Positions 7,372 through 15,162 of a DNA stretch of 19,488 nt are shown here, one piece after another. Within the stretch, counting starts at the first letter, position 1. Every line of letters starts with the position of its first letter. Origin of the DNA: an uncultured Lachnospiraceae bacterium (lineage in GTDB: Bacteria > Bacillota > Clostridia > Lachnospirales > Lachnospiraceae); NCBI GenBank assembly GCA_902782965.1, contig CACZPG010000177.1:1-19488 (forward strand), in the 5' to 3' direction. Under the pieces are notes generated by a model, which worked only from the letters and a program-made list of their open reading frames with translations, was not told the origin of the DNA and searched no databases. The translations under genes were made by a program, and so were the position numbers.

Positions 7372-8109
7372 ATGAAGAAAATAGCAATTTACGGAAAAGG
7401 TGGAATAGGTAAGTCCACCATAGTTTCAAATATAGCTGTAGCATTGACAGAGCAGAGGAAGAAGGTTATTCAGATCGGCTGTGATCCCAAAGCAGATTCA
7501 ACTATTGCTCTGAGAGGAGGTAAAGAGCTTCCTACAGTACTCAGCGTAATGAGAGAGAACATGGCAGGAATGACATTGGAAGATGTGGTCTGCGAAGGCT
7601 ATAAGGGAATAGTGTGTGTTGAAGCAGGCGGGCCGATTCCGGGACAGGGCTGTGCCGGAAGAGGAATAATTACTGCGTTGGAGAAGCTTCAGAAGCTCGG
7701 TCTTTATGAGAAATATAATCCTGACTATGTGCTTTATGATGTGCTGGGGGATGTAGTCTGTGGAGGTTTCTCAATGCCAATGAGAGCAGGCTATGCAGAT
7801 AAGGTTTATATAGTAACTTCCGGTGAGAATATGTCCATTTACGCAGCGGCTAATATAGCAACTGCCCTTGCAGGTTTCAAAGGAAGAGGTTATGCAACAC
7901 TGGGAGGACTCATTCTTAATCACAGAAATGTTAAGAATGAGAACTCAAAGGTAGAGGAACTGGCACAGGATTTTGAAACGACAATAGTGGCCGAAATCCC
8001 CTGGTCTGAAAAAATCCAGGAAGCTGATGAGAAGAGAATAACACTGATGGAGTATGATTCCACAGGGCAGGAAGCAGAAGCTTTCTTAAACCTTTCTAAG
8101 TTAATATAA
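7372..8109 (+). CDS. NifH-like ATPase / electron-donor iron protein, set 1
   Basis: A 245-aa member of the NifH/BchL/ChlL/CfbC family, expected to form a homodimer holding one [4Fe-4S] cluster. It would pass electrons with ATP hydrolysis to the NifDK-like partner encoded just downstream. The P-loop GKGGIGKST (residues 8-16) follows the N-terminal strand directly. CDPKADST (37-44) is the switch-I-side motif. CAGRGI puts a cluster cysteine at C94, and DVLGDVVCGGF puts the other at C130. R97 is at the place of the regulatory Arg of nitrogenase NifH. It lacks the longer C-terminal tail of true NifH and is nearer BchL/CfbC size. The set 2 protein at 11560 is a clear paralogue. Substrate and partner are inferred from gene order. 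It is not ordinary nitrogenase reductase, as no nif assembly genes are near. Confidence 0.9.
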   Translation: MKKIAIYGKGGIGKSTIVSNIAVALTEQRKKVIQIGCDPKADSTIALRGGKELPTVLSVMRENMAGMTLEDVVCEGYKGIVCVEAGGPIPGQGCAGRGIITALEKLQKLGLYEKYNPDYVLYDVLGDVVCGGFSMPMRAGYADKVYIVTSGENMSIYAAANIATALAGFKGRGYATLGGLILNHRNVKNENSKVEELAQDFETTIVAEIPWSEKIQEADEKRITLMEYDSTGQEAEAFLNLSKLI

Positions 8110-8122
8110 CAGGAGACCGAAT

Positions 8123-9505
8123 ATGTTGAAACGTCCGGGGGGACTGTCCGATGTCCCACAGGTAAAACTTAATATTTCCGAAGCCGGTTTTCCTGCTCCC
8201 TTCTATCAGGGGCTGGAATACAGCTCCCCTGCCAGAGGAACATGGAATATAGCTCATACGGGCTTCTTAATTCCGGGGGCTCATGAAATCTTTGTGTGTC
8301 CCTATGGATGCCTGAGAGGAGTTGTTCTGACAGCAGCGGAAATGAATGCACTGGACAGATATTCTTCTATAAGCATTTCAGAGGAAAATGTCCTGGATGG
8401 CGGTATGGAGAGTCTGATGATCGACGGAGTGTCAGAGATTGTGGAGAGGCTTGAACCTAAACCACCGGTGGTGCTGATCTATATCAGCTGCCAGCATTTC
8501 TTTCTGGCCTACGATCAGGACTATGTTTTTGAAACGCTTAGAAATAAGTATCCGGATATCAGCTTCGTTGACTGTTATATGATCCCGACACTCAGAAAGA
8601 GTGGTGTCACCCCGGATCAGAAGATGAAGGTACAGATGCATGCGTCCTGGAAGAAAACAGATACAGTAAATGAGAAAGCTGTTAACCTGATAGGAAGTGA
8701 CCTTCCTCTTTACGAAAAAGCTGAACTCAGAGAATGGCTTGGAAATGAAGGTATTGAGATCAAAGAAATAAGTACCTGTACCACCTTTGAAGAATATATG
8801 AAAATGTCTGAATCCGGTCTGAATATTTATTATGAACCGTCGGTTAAGATGGCAGCGGATGATCTGGAAGAAAGACTCGGAATGAAGAATCTATATCTTA
8901 CCTTCAGCTATGATAAAGCAGAGCTGATGAATGATTACGGAATGCTGGCGGAAGCCCTGGGGCTTAAGGTTCCTGATTTTTCAGAGGATATAAAGCTTAT
9001 GGAAGAGGAGATTCGAAAGGCGAAGGATATCATCGGAGATACTGAGATAGTTATTGATTATACATTTACCTTCAGACCTCTTTCTATGGCAGCATTGCTG
9101 CTTGAAGAAGGGTTTAATGTGACGGAAGTTTACACGGACAGTTTCGTGGCTGACGATAAGGTAGTGTTTGACAGGCTCAGAATATCTCATCCGGACCTTA
9201 AGATATGTCCGACCAATCAGCCGGAAATGAGATTTGTGCATGATGATAGTTTAAATGAAGAAGTAAGAAGTTCTGAAGGAGTTAAGTCAGTAACAGAGAA
9301 ATCAGTTTCGGTGCTGGCACTGGGGCAGAAAGCGGCATATTTTCGGGGAACGGATCATTTTGTAAATGTAGCTGAAAGTGGAGGCTATTTCGGTTTCAGA
9401 GGAATAGCAGAAATCTTCAGATTAATGATAGAAGCATATTGTGAGAAGAAAGACAGGAGGAGCCTGATCCAGATGAAAGGAATCGGGTGTGAAAGCTGTA
9501 TATGA
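8123..9505 (+). CDS. NifD-like component-1 subunit, set 1
   Basis: A 460-aa protein of the nitrogenase component-1 oxidoreductase family. It aligns by eye with NifD-type proteins: the segment around C59-x3-C63 matches the NifD HGPVGCG region, ENVLDGG matches DIVFGG, and ISCQHFF (C123) matches the third P-cluster cysteine region. The cysteine equivalent to NifD C62 is absent. Where NifD has the FeMo-co ligands C275 and H442, no Cys or His aligns (SGLNIYYEPS and NVAESGGYFGF). C151 in DCYM and C219 in STCTTFEEY recur in the set 2 paralogue. The protein ends in CESCI, with C456 and C459 at the extreme C-terminus. AGGAG lies 7 nt before the start, and the stop overlaps the next gene by ATGA. Expected to be cytoplasmic, partnered with the next gene product. 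Substrate unknown. Confidence 0.85.
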   Translation: MLKRPGGLSDVPQVKLNISEAGFPAPFYQGLEYSSPARGTWNIAHTGFLIPGAHEIFVCPYGCLRGVVLTAAEMNALDRYSSISISEENVLDGGMESLMIDGVSEIVERLEPKPPVVLIYISCQHFFLAYDQDYVFETLRNKYPDISFVDCYMIPTLRKSGVTPDQKMKVQMHASWKKTDTVNEKAVNLIGSDLPLYEKAELREWLGNEGIEIKEISTCTTFEEYMKMSESGLNIYYEPSVKMAADDLEERLGMKNLYLTFSYDKAELMNDYGMLAEALGLKVPDFSEDIKLMEEEIRKAKDIIGDTEIVIDYTFTFRPLSMAALLLEEGFNVTEVYTDSFVADDKVVFDRLRISHPDLKICPTNQPEMRFVHDDSLNEEVRSSEGVKSVTEKSVSVLALGQKAAYFRGTDHFVNVAESGGYFGFRGIAEIFRLMIEAYCEKKDRRSLIQMKGIGCESCI

Positions 9506-10755
9506 GACAGGTTGTAAGACTTACATCGACATATTCATCTGACGAATTCGGAGTCTGTTCAGCATTATATGAGCTGGGGGGACTGGTTGTGATGCACGAT
9601 GCTTCAGGCTGCAATTCCACCTATACGACTCATGACGAACCCAGATGGTATGACATGGACAGCATGATCTACATTTCCGCTATTTCAGAAATGGAAGCAA
9701 TAATGGGAGATGACAGCAAGCTGATTCACGACATCGTTGAAACAGCGTCCCGTTTGAAACCTGAGTTTATAGCGATAGTAGGTGCCCCGATACCTTATAT
9801 GACCGGGACAGATTATGATGCAATATCTTCGATAATATCTGAAGAGACAGGAATACCGTGTTTTGGATTTCCTACCAATGGAATGCAGTATTATACTCAG
9901 GGAGTGTCCATGGCTCTGGCGAAGATAACAGATCATTACTGCATAGGCGAAGCCTCATCAGTTAATAAAAACACTGTTGCTGTTTTTCGTGATAAGGCTT
10001 CAGATACTGATAAGGACATAATACGGGTAAATATTCTTGGAGCCACACCTTTGGATTTCTCGATAAACAGTACTCTTGATTCGATTAGAGACTGGCTGGA
10101 AGAATCAGGAATGAAACAGCAGGCCTGCCTGGCAATGGGCAGTTCTCTGGAAGATATAAAGAAGGCTTCTGATGCGGACGTTAACCTGGTTATCTCCTAC
10201 GGAGGACTTGAAAGTGCGAGGATACTTCGTGAAAGATTTGGTATCCCATATGTAGTGGGTGTGCCCTATGGAGCAGAGTTCTCTAAAAGTCTGGCAAACC
10301 GGCTGCAGGAGGCTTATGAGACCGGCAAGAGCAGCGTGGCATATATAGATATTCTGGAGAAGACAAACAGGTCCAATAAAGAAACCGCAGATTCCGAAAG
10401 TATTCTTATAATAGGTGAGTCAGTAATATCCGCTTCTCTGGCCGCCTCCATCATAACTGAGAACCCGGATGCAGATATTAAGATCGTCTGCCCGTTGGAT
10501 ACGGACAGCGAACTGGTTCCTTCTGATATGATAATCGGTGAATCGGTTTCCATTAATGATATTTCCATTGATGAAGATGATATTGAAAGATACATTTCCG
10601 GAGCGGATATAGTGATAGCAGATCCACTGTATAGACCTCTATGCAATAATCCGGATAAGATTCAGAAATTTATTGATTTTCCGCATACTGCATTTTCAGG
10701 AAGGATATTTGAGAAGAGTATGCCGGATTACATTGGAAGCAGCATCAGTCTGTGA
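9502..10755 (+). CDS. NifK-like component-1 subunit, set 1
   Basis: A 417-aa nitrogenase component-1 family protein, expected to pair with the NifD-like product it overlaps by 4 bases. The N-terminus is short, starting almost at the first cluster region. C19 (FGVCSALYELGG) and C37 (DASGC) resemble the first two P-cluster cysteines of NifK. The third site, at about residues 94-96 (VGAPIP before GTD), has no cysteine. EPRW (46-49) and EAIMGDDSKLI correspond to the NifK FGG helix region and are shared with the set 2 paralogue. A second domain begins near INILGATPL-type sequence (VNILGATPLDF), and the C-terminal third looks like a further Rossmann-like unit. Function is unknown beyond a predicted cluster-bridging reductase subunit. 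Confidence 0.83.
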   Translation: MRQVVRLTSTYSSDEFGVCSALYELGGLVVMHDASGCNSTYTTHDEPRWYDMDSMIYISAISEMEAIMGDDSKLIHDIVETASRLKPEFIAIVGAPIPYMTGTDYDAISSIISEETGIPCFGFPTNGMQYYTQGVSMALAKITDHYCIGEASSVNKNTVAVFRDKASDTDKDIIRVNILGATPLDFSINSTLDSIRDWLEESGMKQQACLAMGSSLEDIKKASDADVNLVISYGGLESARILRERFGIPYVVGVPYGAEFSKSLANRLQEAYETGKSSVAYIDILEKTNRSNKETADSESILIIGESVISASLAASIITENPDADIKIVCPLDTDSELVPSDMIIGESVSINDISIDEDDIERYISGADIVIADPLYRPLCNNPDKIQKFIDFPHTAFSGRIFEKSMPDYIGSSISL

Positions 10756-10785
10756 ATTATATAAATATCATGGTAGGGAAAAGAT

Positions 10786-11529
10786 ATGGATAGTGCAACA
10801 GCCTACATTGTTTTAAGTATATTGCTCGTATGTATCGGATTATTCTTTATGGGGCTGTGTTATTACACCGTGTATTTCACGAAGAGTTCCGGAGTACCTT
10901 TTTTGGGTGGAATAATTGTTGCCCTTGGCTTTCTGCTTTCCCCTTATAAATGGCTGGCTCTTCTGGGACTCCTGGATTTCGGGGTCTGGGCGCTGCCTTA
11001 CTCGATAATAAGTGAAATTATGCTTGGGAAAAAAATTAGAAAGAAGTTTGATCCGATTTATCTGGATAAAGAATATCGGGAGAAAGAAGGCGATGAAGCC
11101 AGAACAATTCTGGTCAGAATCCCTGAAAGAGAAGAGGAACTGGAGTGGAATTATTGGACCAGATTTGAATACAGGCTAAGAATTCCTAAACTGATATTTT
11201 CTATATGCCATGATAAGGAGGGTAATCGATATCTTCTTTCAGATACATTACAGAAGAGGAGTGAAGTTGATATTTTCCCATTTACGGAAAATATCATCAC
11301 AATAGCCGGATTAAAAGCCGGAAAAGAAAAGCATACAGTTGAAATAGAGATCAAATGGAAGAAAACAGAACGGCCGGAATCAAAACGAAGAGTGTTCTTT
11401 GATTCGGATGAAGATATGGAAAATTCTGAAAATCCTAAAAGTTCTGAAGGTTCTGAAAAACCTGAAAGTCCGGAAGATGACTCAAATATTAATTCTGAGG
11501 ACAATCCAAATAATAACGTTAAAATATAA
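10786..11529 (+). CDS. small membrane protein with acidic Ser/Glu/Pro/Asn tail, unknown
   Basis: A 247-aa protein I do not recognise. Three hydrophobic stretches lie at about residues 6-31, 37-52 and 54-76. A soluble region (about 78-200) rich in charged residues includes TILVRIPEREEELEWNYW and a likely beta-rich stretch with HTVEIEIKWKKT. From about 205 the tail is low-complexity: Ser, Glu, Pro, Asp and Asn in loose S-E-x-P repeats, strongly acidic until the last few residues. It sits between the two nitrogenase-like sets, about 30 nt from each, on the same strand, so it is probably co-transcribed. That makes it a candidate membrane partner of the system, or an unrelated insertion. No cysteine cluster suggests electron transfer. 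Confidence 0.75.
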   Translation: MDSATAYIVLSILLVCIGLFFMGLCYYTVYFTKSSGVPFLGGIIVALGFLLSPYKWLALLGLLDFGVWALPYSIISEIMLGKKIRKKFDPIYLDKEYREKEGDEARTILVRIPEREEELEWNYWTRFEYRLRIPKLIFSICHDKEGNRYLLSDTLQKRSEVDIFPFTENIITIAGLKAGKEKHTVEIEIKWKKTERPESKRRVFFDSDEDMENSENPKSSEGSEKPESPEDDSNINSEDNPNNNVKI

Positions 11530-11559
11530 ATTGAAAACGACTAAGTAAAGGATACGATA

Positions 11560-12321
11560 ATGATTAAAATAGCAGTTTACGGTAAGGGTGGCATAGGTAA
11601 GTCTACAGTGACTTCTAATCTGTCTGCAGCCCTTGCGTCACTTGGAAAAAAAGTAATACAGATAGGCTGTGATCCCAAGGCGGATTCCACAGCAAATCTT
11701 CTACAGGGCAGTCCTGTAACACCTGTAATGAATTATATGAGGGAAATGGATGAAGAACCTACCTCGCTGGATCAGATAACTAAGGAAGGTTTCGGCGGAG
11801 TGGTATGTATTGAAACAGGAGGTCCTACACCGGGACTTGGATGTGCAGGCCGTGGAATCATTACTACATTTTCACTGCTGGAAGAACTGGAACTCTTCAA
11901 GAAATATAAACCGGATGCAGTACTTTATGATGTTCTCGGAGATGTTGTGTGCGGTGGATTTGCTGCACCCATCAGAGAAGGCTATGCAGAGAAGGTTCTC
12001 ATAGTTACCTCCGGAGAGAAGATGGCACTGTATGCTGCCAACAATATAAATACCGCTGTTAAGAATTTTGAAGACAGAAGTTATGCCAAGGTTCGTGGTA
12101 TTGTAATGAACCGTCGCGCCGTTGAGGGAGAGGAAGAGAAGGTACGCGCTTTTGCTGAAAGCTCAGGCCTTGAAATAGTTGCTGATATCCCGAGAACTAA
12201 TGATATCATTCATTACGAGGATCAAGGCAAGACCGTTATTGAGGGTGATCCTGAACTGGAAGTCAGCAAGAGATTTCTGGCACTGGCCCAGATGCTGATC
12301 GATGAGGATAATGCTGATTGA
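11560..12321 (+). CDS. NifH-like ATPase / electron-donor iron protein, set 2
   Basis: A 253-aa paralogue of the product at 7372, with the same architecture: P-loop GKGGIGKST at residues 8-16, CDPKADST at 37-44, cluster cysteines C95 (GLGCAGRGI) and C131 (DVLGDVVCGGF), and R98 at the regulatory Arg position. The two NifH-like proteins are nearly identical around these motifs but differ in the 45-75 stretch and in the C-terminal half, where docking and specificity residues lie. Each may therefore serve its own DK partner. AAAGGA (11547-11552) precedes the start by 7 nt. It is followed 13 nt later by the set 2 NifD-like gene. It has no C-terminal extension as in true NifH. Confidence 0.9.
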   Translation: MIKIAVYGKGGIGKSTVTSNLSAALASLGKKVIQIGCDPKADSTANLLQGSPVTPVMNYMREMDEEPTSLDQITKEGFGGVVCIETGGPTPGLGCAGRGIITTFSLLEELELFKKYKPDAVLYDVLGDVVCGGFAAPIREGYAEKVLIVTSGEKMALYAANNINTAVKNFEDRSYAKVRGIVMNRRAVEGEEEKVRAFAESSGLEIVADIPRTNDIIHYEDQGKTVIEGDPELEVSKRFLALAQMLIDEDNAD

Positions 12322-12322
12322 T

Positions 12323-12326
12323 GAGG
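12323..12326 (+). promoter_or_regulatory. ribosome binding site deciding the set 2 NifD-like start
   Basis: GAGG at 12323-12326 lies 8 nt before ATG 12335. The in-frame ATGs at 12302 and 12311 lie inside the preceding gene and lack such a site. Confidence 0.65.
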
Positions 12327-12334
12327 ACATATAT

Positions 12335-13657
12335 ATGAACAATGCATTTTATAAAACTGCAAAAGAACTGAGCGAACTGGGGTATGAGAAGCTGCCGTCT
12401 GAACTAAAGAATGCAGAACATCTGATATACAGCTCACCGGCTACACTTTCATTTAATTCACCGGGTGCTAAAGGCTTTGGAGTAAAGAGGGCAGGACTTG
12501 CCGTACCGGATTCAGTCATGCTTCTGGTTTCTCCGGGCTGCTGTGGAAGAAATACATCCCTTTTCAGGGCACAGCCGGAGTATAGAGACCGCTTTTTCTT
12601 CCAGCTGCTGGATGATACAGATATAGTAACCGGAAGACATCTGACCAAGATACCTCAGGCCTGCGAGGAAATGCTGGAGGCACTGAAGAAAAATCATGAG
12701 GCGGTTTCAGAGGAACCTTATCAGAATCCCTCTGCAATAATGATATGTATCACCTGTGTGGATGCGCTTCTTGGTACAGATATGGAAAGAGTCTGTCGCA
12801 AGGTGACGGAGAAGACAGGAATTCCTTCTGTGGCCTGTTACATGTATGCACTTACCAGAGAGAAAAGACTTCCGCCTATGTCAGCCGTCAGAACTTCTGT
12901 TTATTCCCTTCTTGAAAAATGTGAGAAAAGGAATTCGGCTGATGTAAATATCCTTGGTTATTTTACTCCTCTTTTTGAAAGCTCGGAACTGTATCCGCTT
13001 CTCAAATCCATAGGAGTTAAAAACATCCGTGAACTTTCAAAATGTCAGAATTTTGAAGAGTATAAAGAACTGTCAAAGGCGAACTTTAATCTGGTGCTGA
13101 ATCTTGAAACCCGTGCCGCGGCTCAGGATATTCAGGAGAGACTGGGTATTCCGTTTATAGAAATGCTGAGACTTTACAGACCTGAGAAGATCAGAAATCA
13201 GTATAGACTGCTGGGACAGGCTCTGGGAGTCACATTTGATGATGAGAAATATTATCTGGAAACCAGGAACACTATCGACAGTTTCAAAGAAAAATATGGC
13301 AGGCTTAAGTTTGCCGTGGGAGAGATTCAGAAGGGTGATGCCCTTGAGATGGCACTGATGCTGGCAGAGGAAGGCTTCCAGGTTAAGGAGGTTTTTGCAA
13401 CAGTAGGTGAGCTTAATTTCGTATTTCTGAAGAGACTGGCAGAGATAAGTCCGGATACTCTGATTTATTCCAATATGTCTCCGACTATGCTTTTCTATGA
13501 GCAGGAGGATGTGGATATCTACATTGGTGCTGATTGTCAGTATTATCATCCTGATAAACCGGGAATAGAGTGGTGTGATGATAATGAACCTTTTGGTTAT
13601 GACGCAGTTACGAAGTTGTTCGAGAGACTTGAAATATGTCTGAAGGAGAACCGGTAG
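12335..13657 (+). CDS. NifD-like component-1 subunit, set 2
   Basis: A 440-aa nitrogenase component-1 family protein, paralogous to the one at 8123. Cluster-type cysteines are C69-C70 in SPGCCGRN (where NifD has VGCG), and C138 and C141 in ICITCVDALLGTD (where NifD has SECPIGLIGDD). TDIVTGR matches the NifD DIVFGG segment. C168 (ACYM) and C237 (SKCQNFEEY) match C151 and C219 of set 1. At the FeMo-co Cys and His positions there is no Cys/His (FNLVLNLETR; the H442 site is Ile in GIEWC). However, W413-C414 sits three residues past that point, and ADCQYYH (C401) is close by. The start at 12335 is set by GAGG; a start at 12302 would overlap the NifH-like gene. There is no C-terminal CxxC as in set 1. 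Predicted partner: the gene at 13689. Confidence 0.84.
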   Translation: MNNAFYKTAKELSELGYEKLPSELKNAEHLIYSSPATLSFNSPGAKGFGVKRAGLAVPDSVMLLVSPGCCGRNTSLFRAQPEYRDRFFFQLLDDTDIVTGRHLTKIPQACEEMLEALKKNHEAVSEEPYQNPSAIMICITCVDALLGTDMERVCRKVTEKTGIPSVACYMYALTREKRLPPMSAVRTSVYSLLEKCEKRNSADVNILGYFTPLFESSELYPLLKSIGVKNIRELSKCQNFEEYKELSKANFNLVLNLETRAAAQDIQERLGIPFIEMLRLYRPEKIRNQYRLLGQALGVTFDDEKYYLETRNTIDSFKEKYGRLKFAVGEIQKGDALEMALMLAEEGFQVKEVFATVGELNFVFLKRLAEISPDTLIYSNMSPTMLFYEQEDVDIYIGADCQYYHPDKPGIEWCDDNEPFGYDAVTKLFERLEICLKENR

Positions 13658-13688
13658 AAAATGCCGGTCCACAAAAAGGAAAAAGAAA

Positions 13689-14870
13689 ATGAAGAAATTA
13701 CTTAGATATCTTTCACCATTTGCTCCGGATCAGTCGGGAGTCAGCGGAGTGCTGTATGAGCTCGGTGGACTTATCGTAATCTGCGATGCAGGTGGATGTA
13801 GTGGAAATATATGTGGTTTTGATGAACCGAGATGGTTTACAAAGAAGAGTGCTGTGTTCAGTGCAGGGCTTCGTGATATGGATGCCATAATGGGGAGAGA
13901 CGACAAGCTTATAGAGAAACTTGCTAAGGCTCAGGAAAAACTGAAATGCAGTTTTACGGCCCTGATTGCAACACCTGTTCCTGCCGTTATCGGAACGGAT
14001 ATGAAAGCTCTGAAAAGAATGGCAGAGAAGAAAACAGGGGTTCCGTGCATTTCCATAAATGCTATAGGAACCAGATACTATGACGAAGGCGAAAGCCTGG
14101 CCTGGTACGAGCTGTTCAGAGAGTTTGCAGGAAGGGATTCTGCTGAAGAATCAGATGAGAATACGAAGGCATCTGCTTCTGAGGATACAACTGATAGGAC
14201 AACTGGTGGAGAGAAGAAACTGAATCCGGACCTTAAAACTGTCGGAATAATCGGAGCAACTCCCCTTGAAACAGGTTACTCATCGTCGGAAGTTTTAATG
14301 GATTTCTGTAAGGGCTATGGGATAAATGAACCTGTTATATATGGAATTGGCACAGGGCTTGATGCAATCAGATATGCCGGAAATGTCCAGAAGAATCTGG
14401 TGGTGAGTGCCGCCGGTCTTAAGGCTGCCAGATATCTGAAGGATACATTTTCCATTCCTTACGAGGTTGGCTATCCATTTATTCCTGAGGTCGTAACCAA
14501 AGCGGTTGAAACCTTCGTGGATAGAATTGGTAATGATATTAGAAGAGTACTGATCGTTCATTCCCAGTTCGCTGCAAATGAACTGAGAAGTGATATAAGA
14601 GCTATGACAGAGAATTCAACGGAAGATATTACGATTGACTGTGCCACGTTCTTCATGCAGGAAGCAGAGTACGCTGAGACTGGTGATATAATGCTTTCCG
14701 GAGAAGATGAGCTCTGGGAGATAGCTGAGAGTAACAAGTATGATCTTGTGATAGGAGATACGGATATAAAGAGACTGTTTGATGTGGCAGGCTATAAAGG
14801 CAGCTTTGTGGAATTTCCGGAGTTCGCCATATCAGGCATTCCGATGGATGATGGGAAAACCCTGGCCTGA
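13689..14870 (+). CDS. NifK-like component-1 subunit, set 2
   Basis: A 393-aa component-1 family protein paralogous to the one at 9502. SGVSGVLYELGG has Ser19 where set 1 has Cys19. In exchange it has C32 (set 1: His32), C37 and C42 in CDAGGCSGNIC. EPRW (46-49), DAIMGRDDKLI and a cysteine-free third site at 94-96 (ATPVP before GTD) follow the paralogue. A Ser/Glu/Asp/Thr-rich low-complexity linker (about residues 148-180) separates the first domain from the second, which starts at VGIIGATPLE. AAAGGA (13675-13680) precedes the start by 8 nt. It is the last gene before the palindromic element at 14899. No terminator is obvious after it, unless the palindromic element acts as one. Confidence 0.83.
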   Translation: MKKLLRYLSPFAPDQSGVSGVLYELGGLIVICDAGGCSGNICGFDEPRWFTKKSAVFSAGLRDMDAIMGRDDKLIEKLAKAQEKLKCSFTALIATPVPAVIGTDMKALKRMAEKKTGVPCISINAIGTRYYDEGESLAWYELFREFAGRDSAEESDENTKASASEDTTDRTTGGEKKLNPDLKTVGIIGATPLETGYSSSEVLMDFCKGYGINEPVIYGIGTGLDAIRYAGNVQKNLVVSAAGLKAARYLKDTFSIPYEVGYPFIPEVVTKAVETFVDRIGNDIRRVLIVHSQFAANELRSDIRAMTENSTEDITIDCATFFMQEAEYAETGDIMLSGEDELWEIAESNKYDLVIGDTDIKRLFDVAGYKGSFVEFPEFAISGIPMDDGKTLA

Positions 14871-14898
14871 TATCTTTTATAAAACGTAGATGACATGA

Positions 14899-15117
14899 TT
14901 TTGAATCAATGCTCAGGAAGCGATAGCTTGATTTTCGTCAAATCTGAAGAGAGAGCTTCGCGAGTTCTCTGCGAGCGGTCTTGTTTGAGCAAAAATGCCA
15001 GTCATTATCTTTATAAAAGGCATTTTTGCGAGTTTCAGCCGAGCAGTCAGAACTCGCAGAAGGTATCTCAAAAGATTTAGAAAATCACGAGCGTGCTACC
15101 TGAGTATTGATTCAAAA
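14899..15117. mobile_element. 219-bp palindromic MITE-like element
   Basis: Two arms (14899-14999 and 15019-15117) are imperfect inverted copies of each other around a 19-nt loop. The outer ends TTTTGAATCAAT (14899-14910) and ATTGATTCAAAA (15106-15117) are exact inverse copies. The inner ends GCAAAAATGCC (14989-14999) and GGCATTTTTGC (15019-15029) are exact too. Between them GCGAGTTCT (14960-14968) pairs with AGAACTCGC (15049-15057), and CTCAGG (14912-14917) with CCTGAG (15099-15104). Short frames inside have no protein-like features. The layout fits a non-autonomous transposon or a long palindromic repeat; no clear target-site duplication is visible. In RNA it would form a very long hairpin between the nitrogenase-like genes and hypF. 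Confidence 0.8.
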
Positions 15118-15156
15118 GCTTGTCTTTATATGAATATTTCAGATAGATATAACCAG

Positions 15157-15162
15157 AAGGAG
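15157..15162 (+). promoter_or_regulatory. ribosome binding site deciding the hypF start
   Basis: AAGGAG at 15157-15162 lies 6 nt before ATG 15169. This makes the longer in-frame start at 14995, which would translate half of the palindromic element, very unlikely. Confidence 0.8.

Noticed and set aside
11810..12004. 64-codon + strand frame inside the set 2 NifH-like gene
   Set aside because: An out-of-frame shadow of the CAGRGI to DVLGDVVCGGF region of the NifH-like gene.
13073..13672. 199-codon open frame on the - strand under the set 2 NifD-like gene
   Set aside because: The opposite strand encodes a clear component-1 family protein; the antisense product is a Leu/Ile/His-rich shadow without motifs.
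7372..14870. Classical nitrogen fixation (nifHDK) operon
   Set aside because: FeMo-co ligands are not found in either NifD-like protein, the cluster cysteine sets are incomplete, the NifH-like proteins are short, and no nifE/N/B or other nif genes are visible.
7372..14870. Tetrapyrrole reductase (BchLNB/ChlLNB) or coenzyme F430 (CfbCD) system
   Set aside because: No tetrapyrrole or F430 biosynthesis genes are nearby, the neighbourhood is hydrogenase maturation, and two full H-D-K sets do not fit either pathway. Not formally excluded without a phylogeny.
14895..15080. 61-codon frame starting just before the palindromic element
   Set aside because: Almost entirely inside the inverted repeat, so its sequence is dictated by the palindrome; no protein features.
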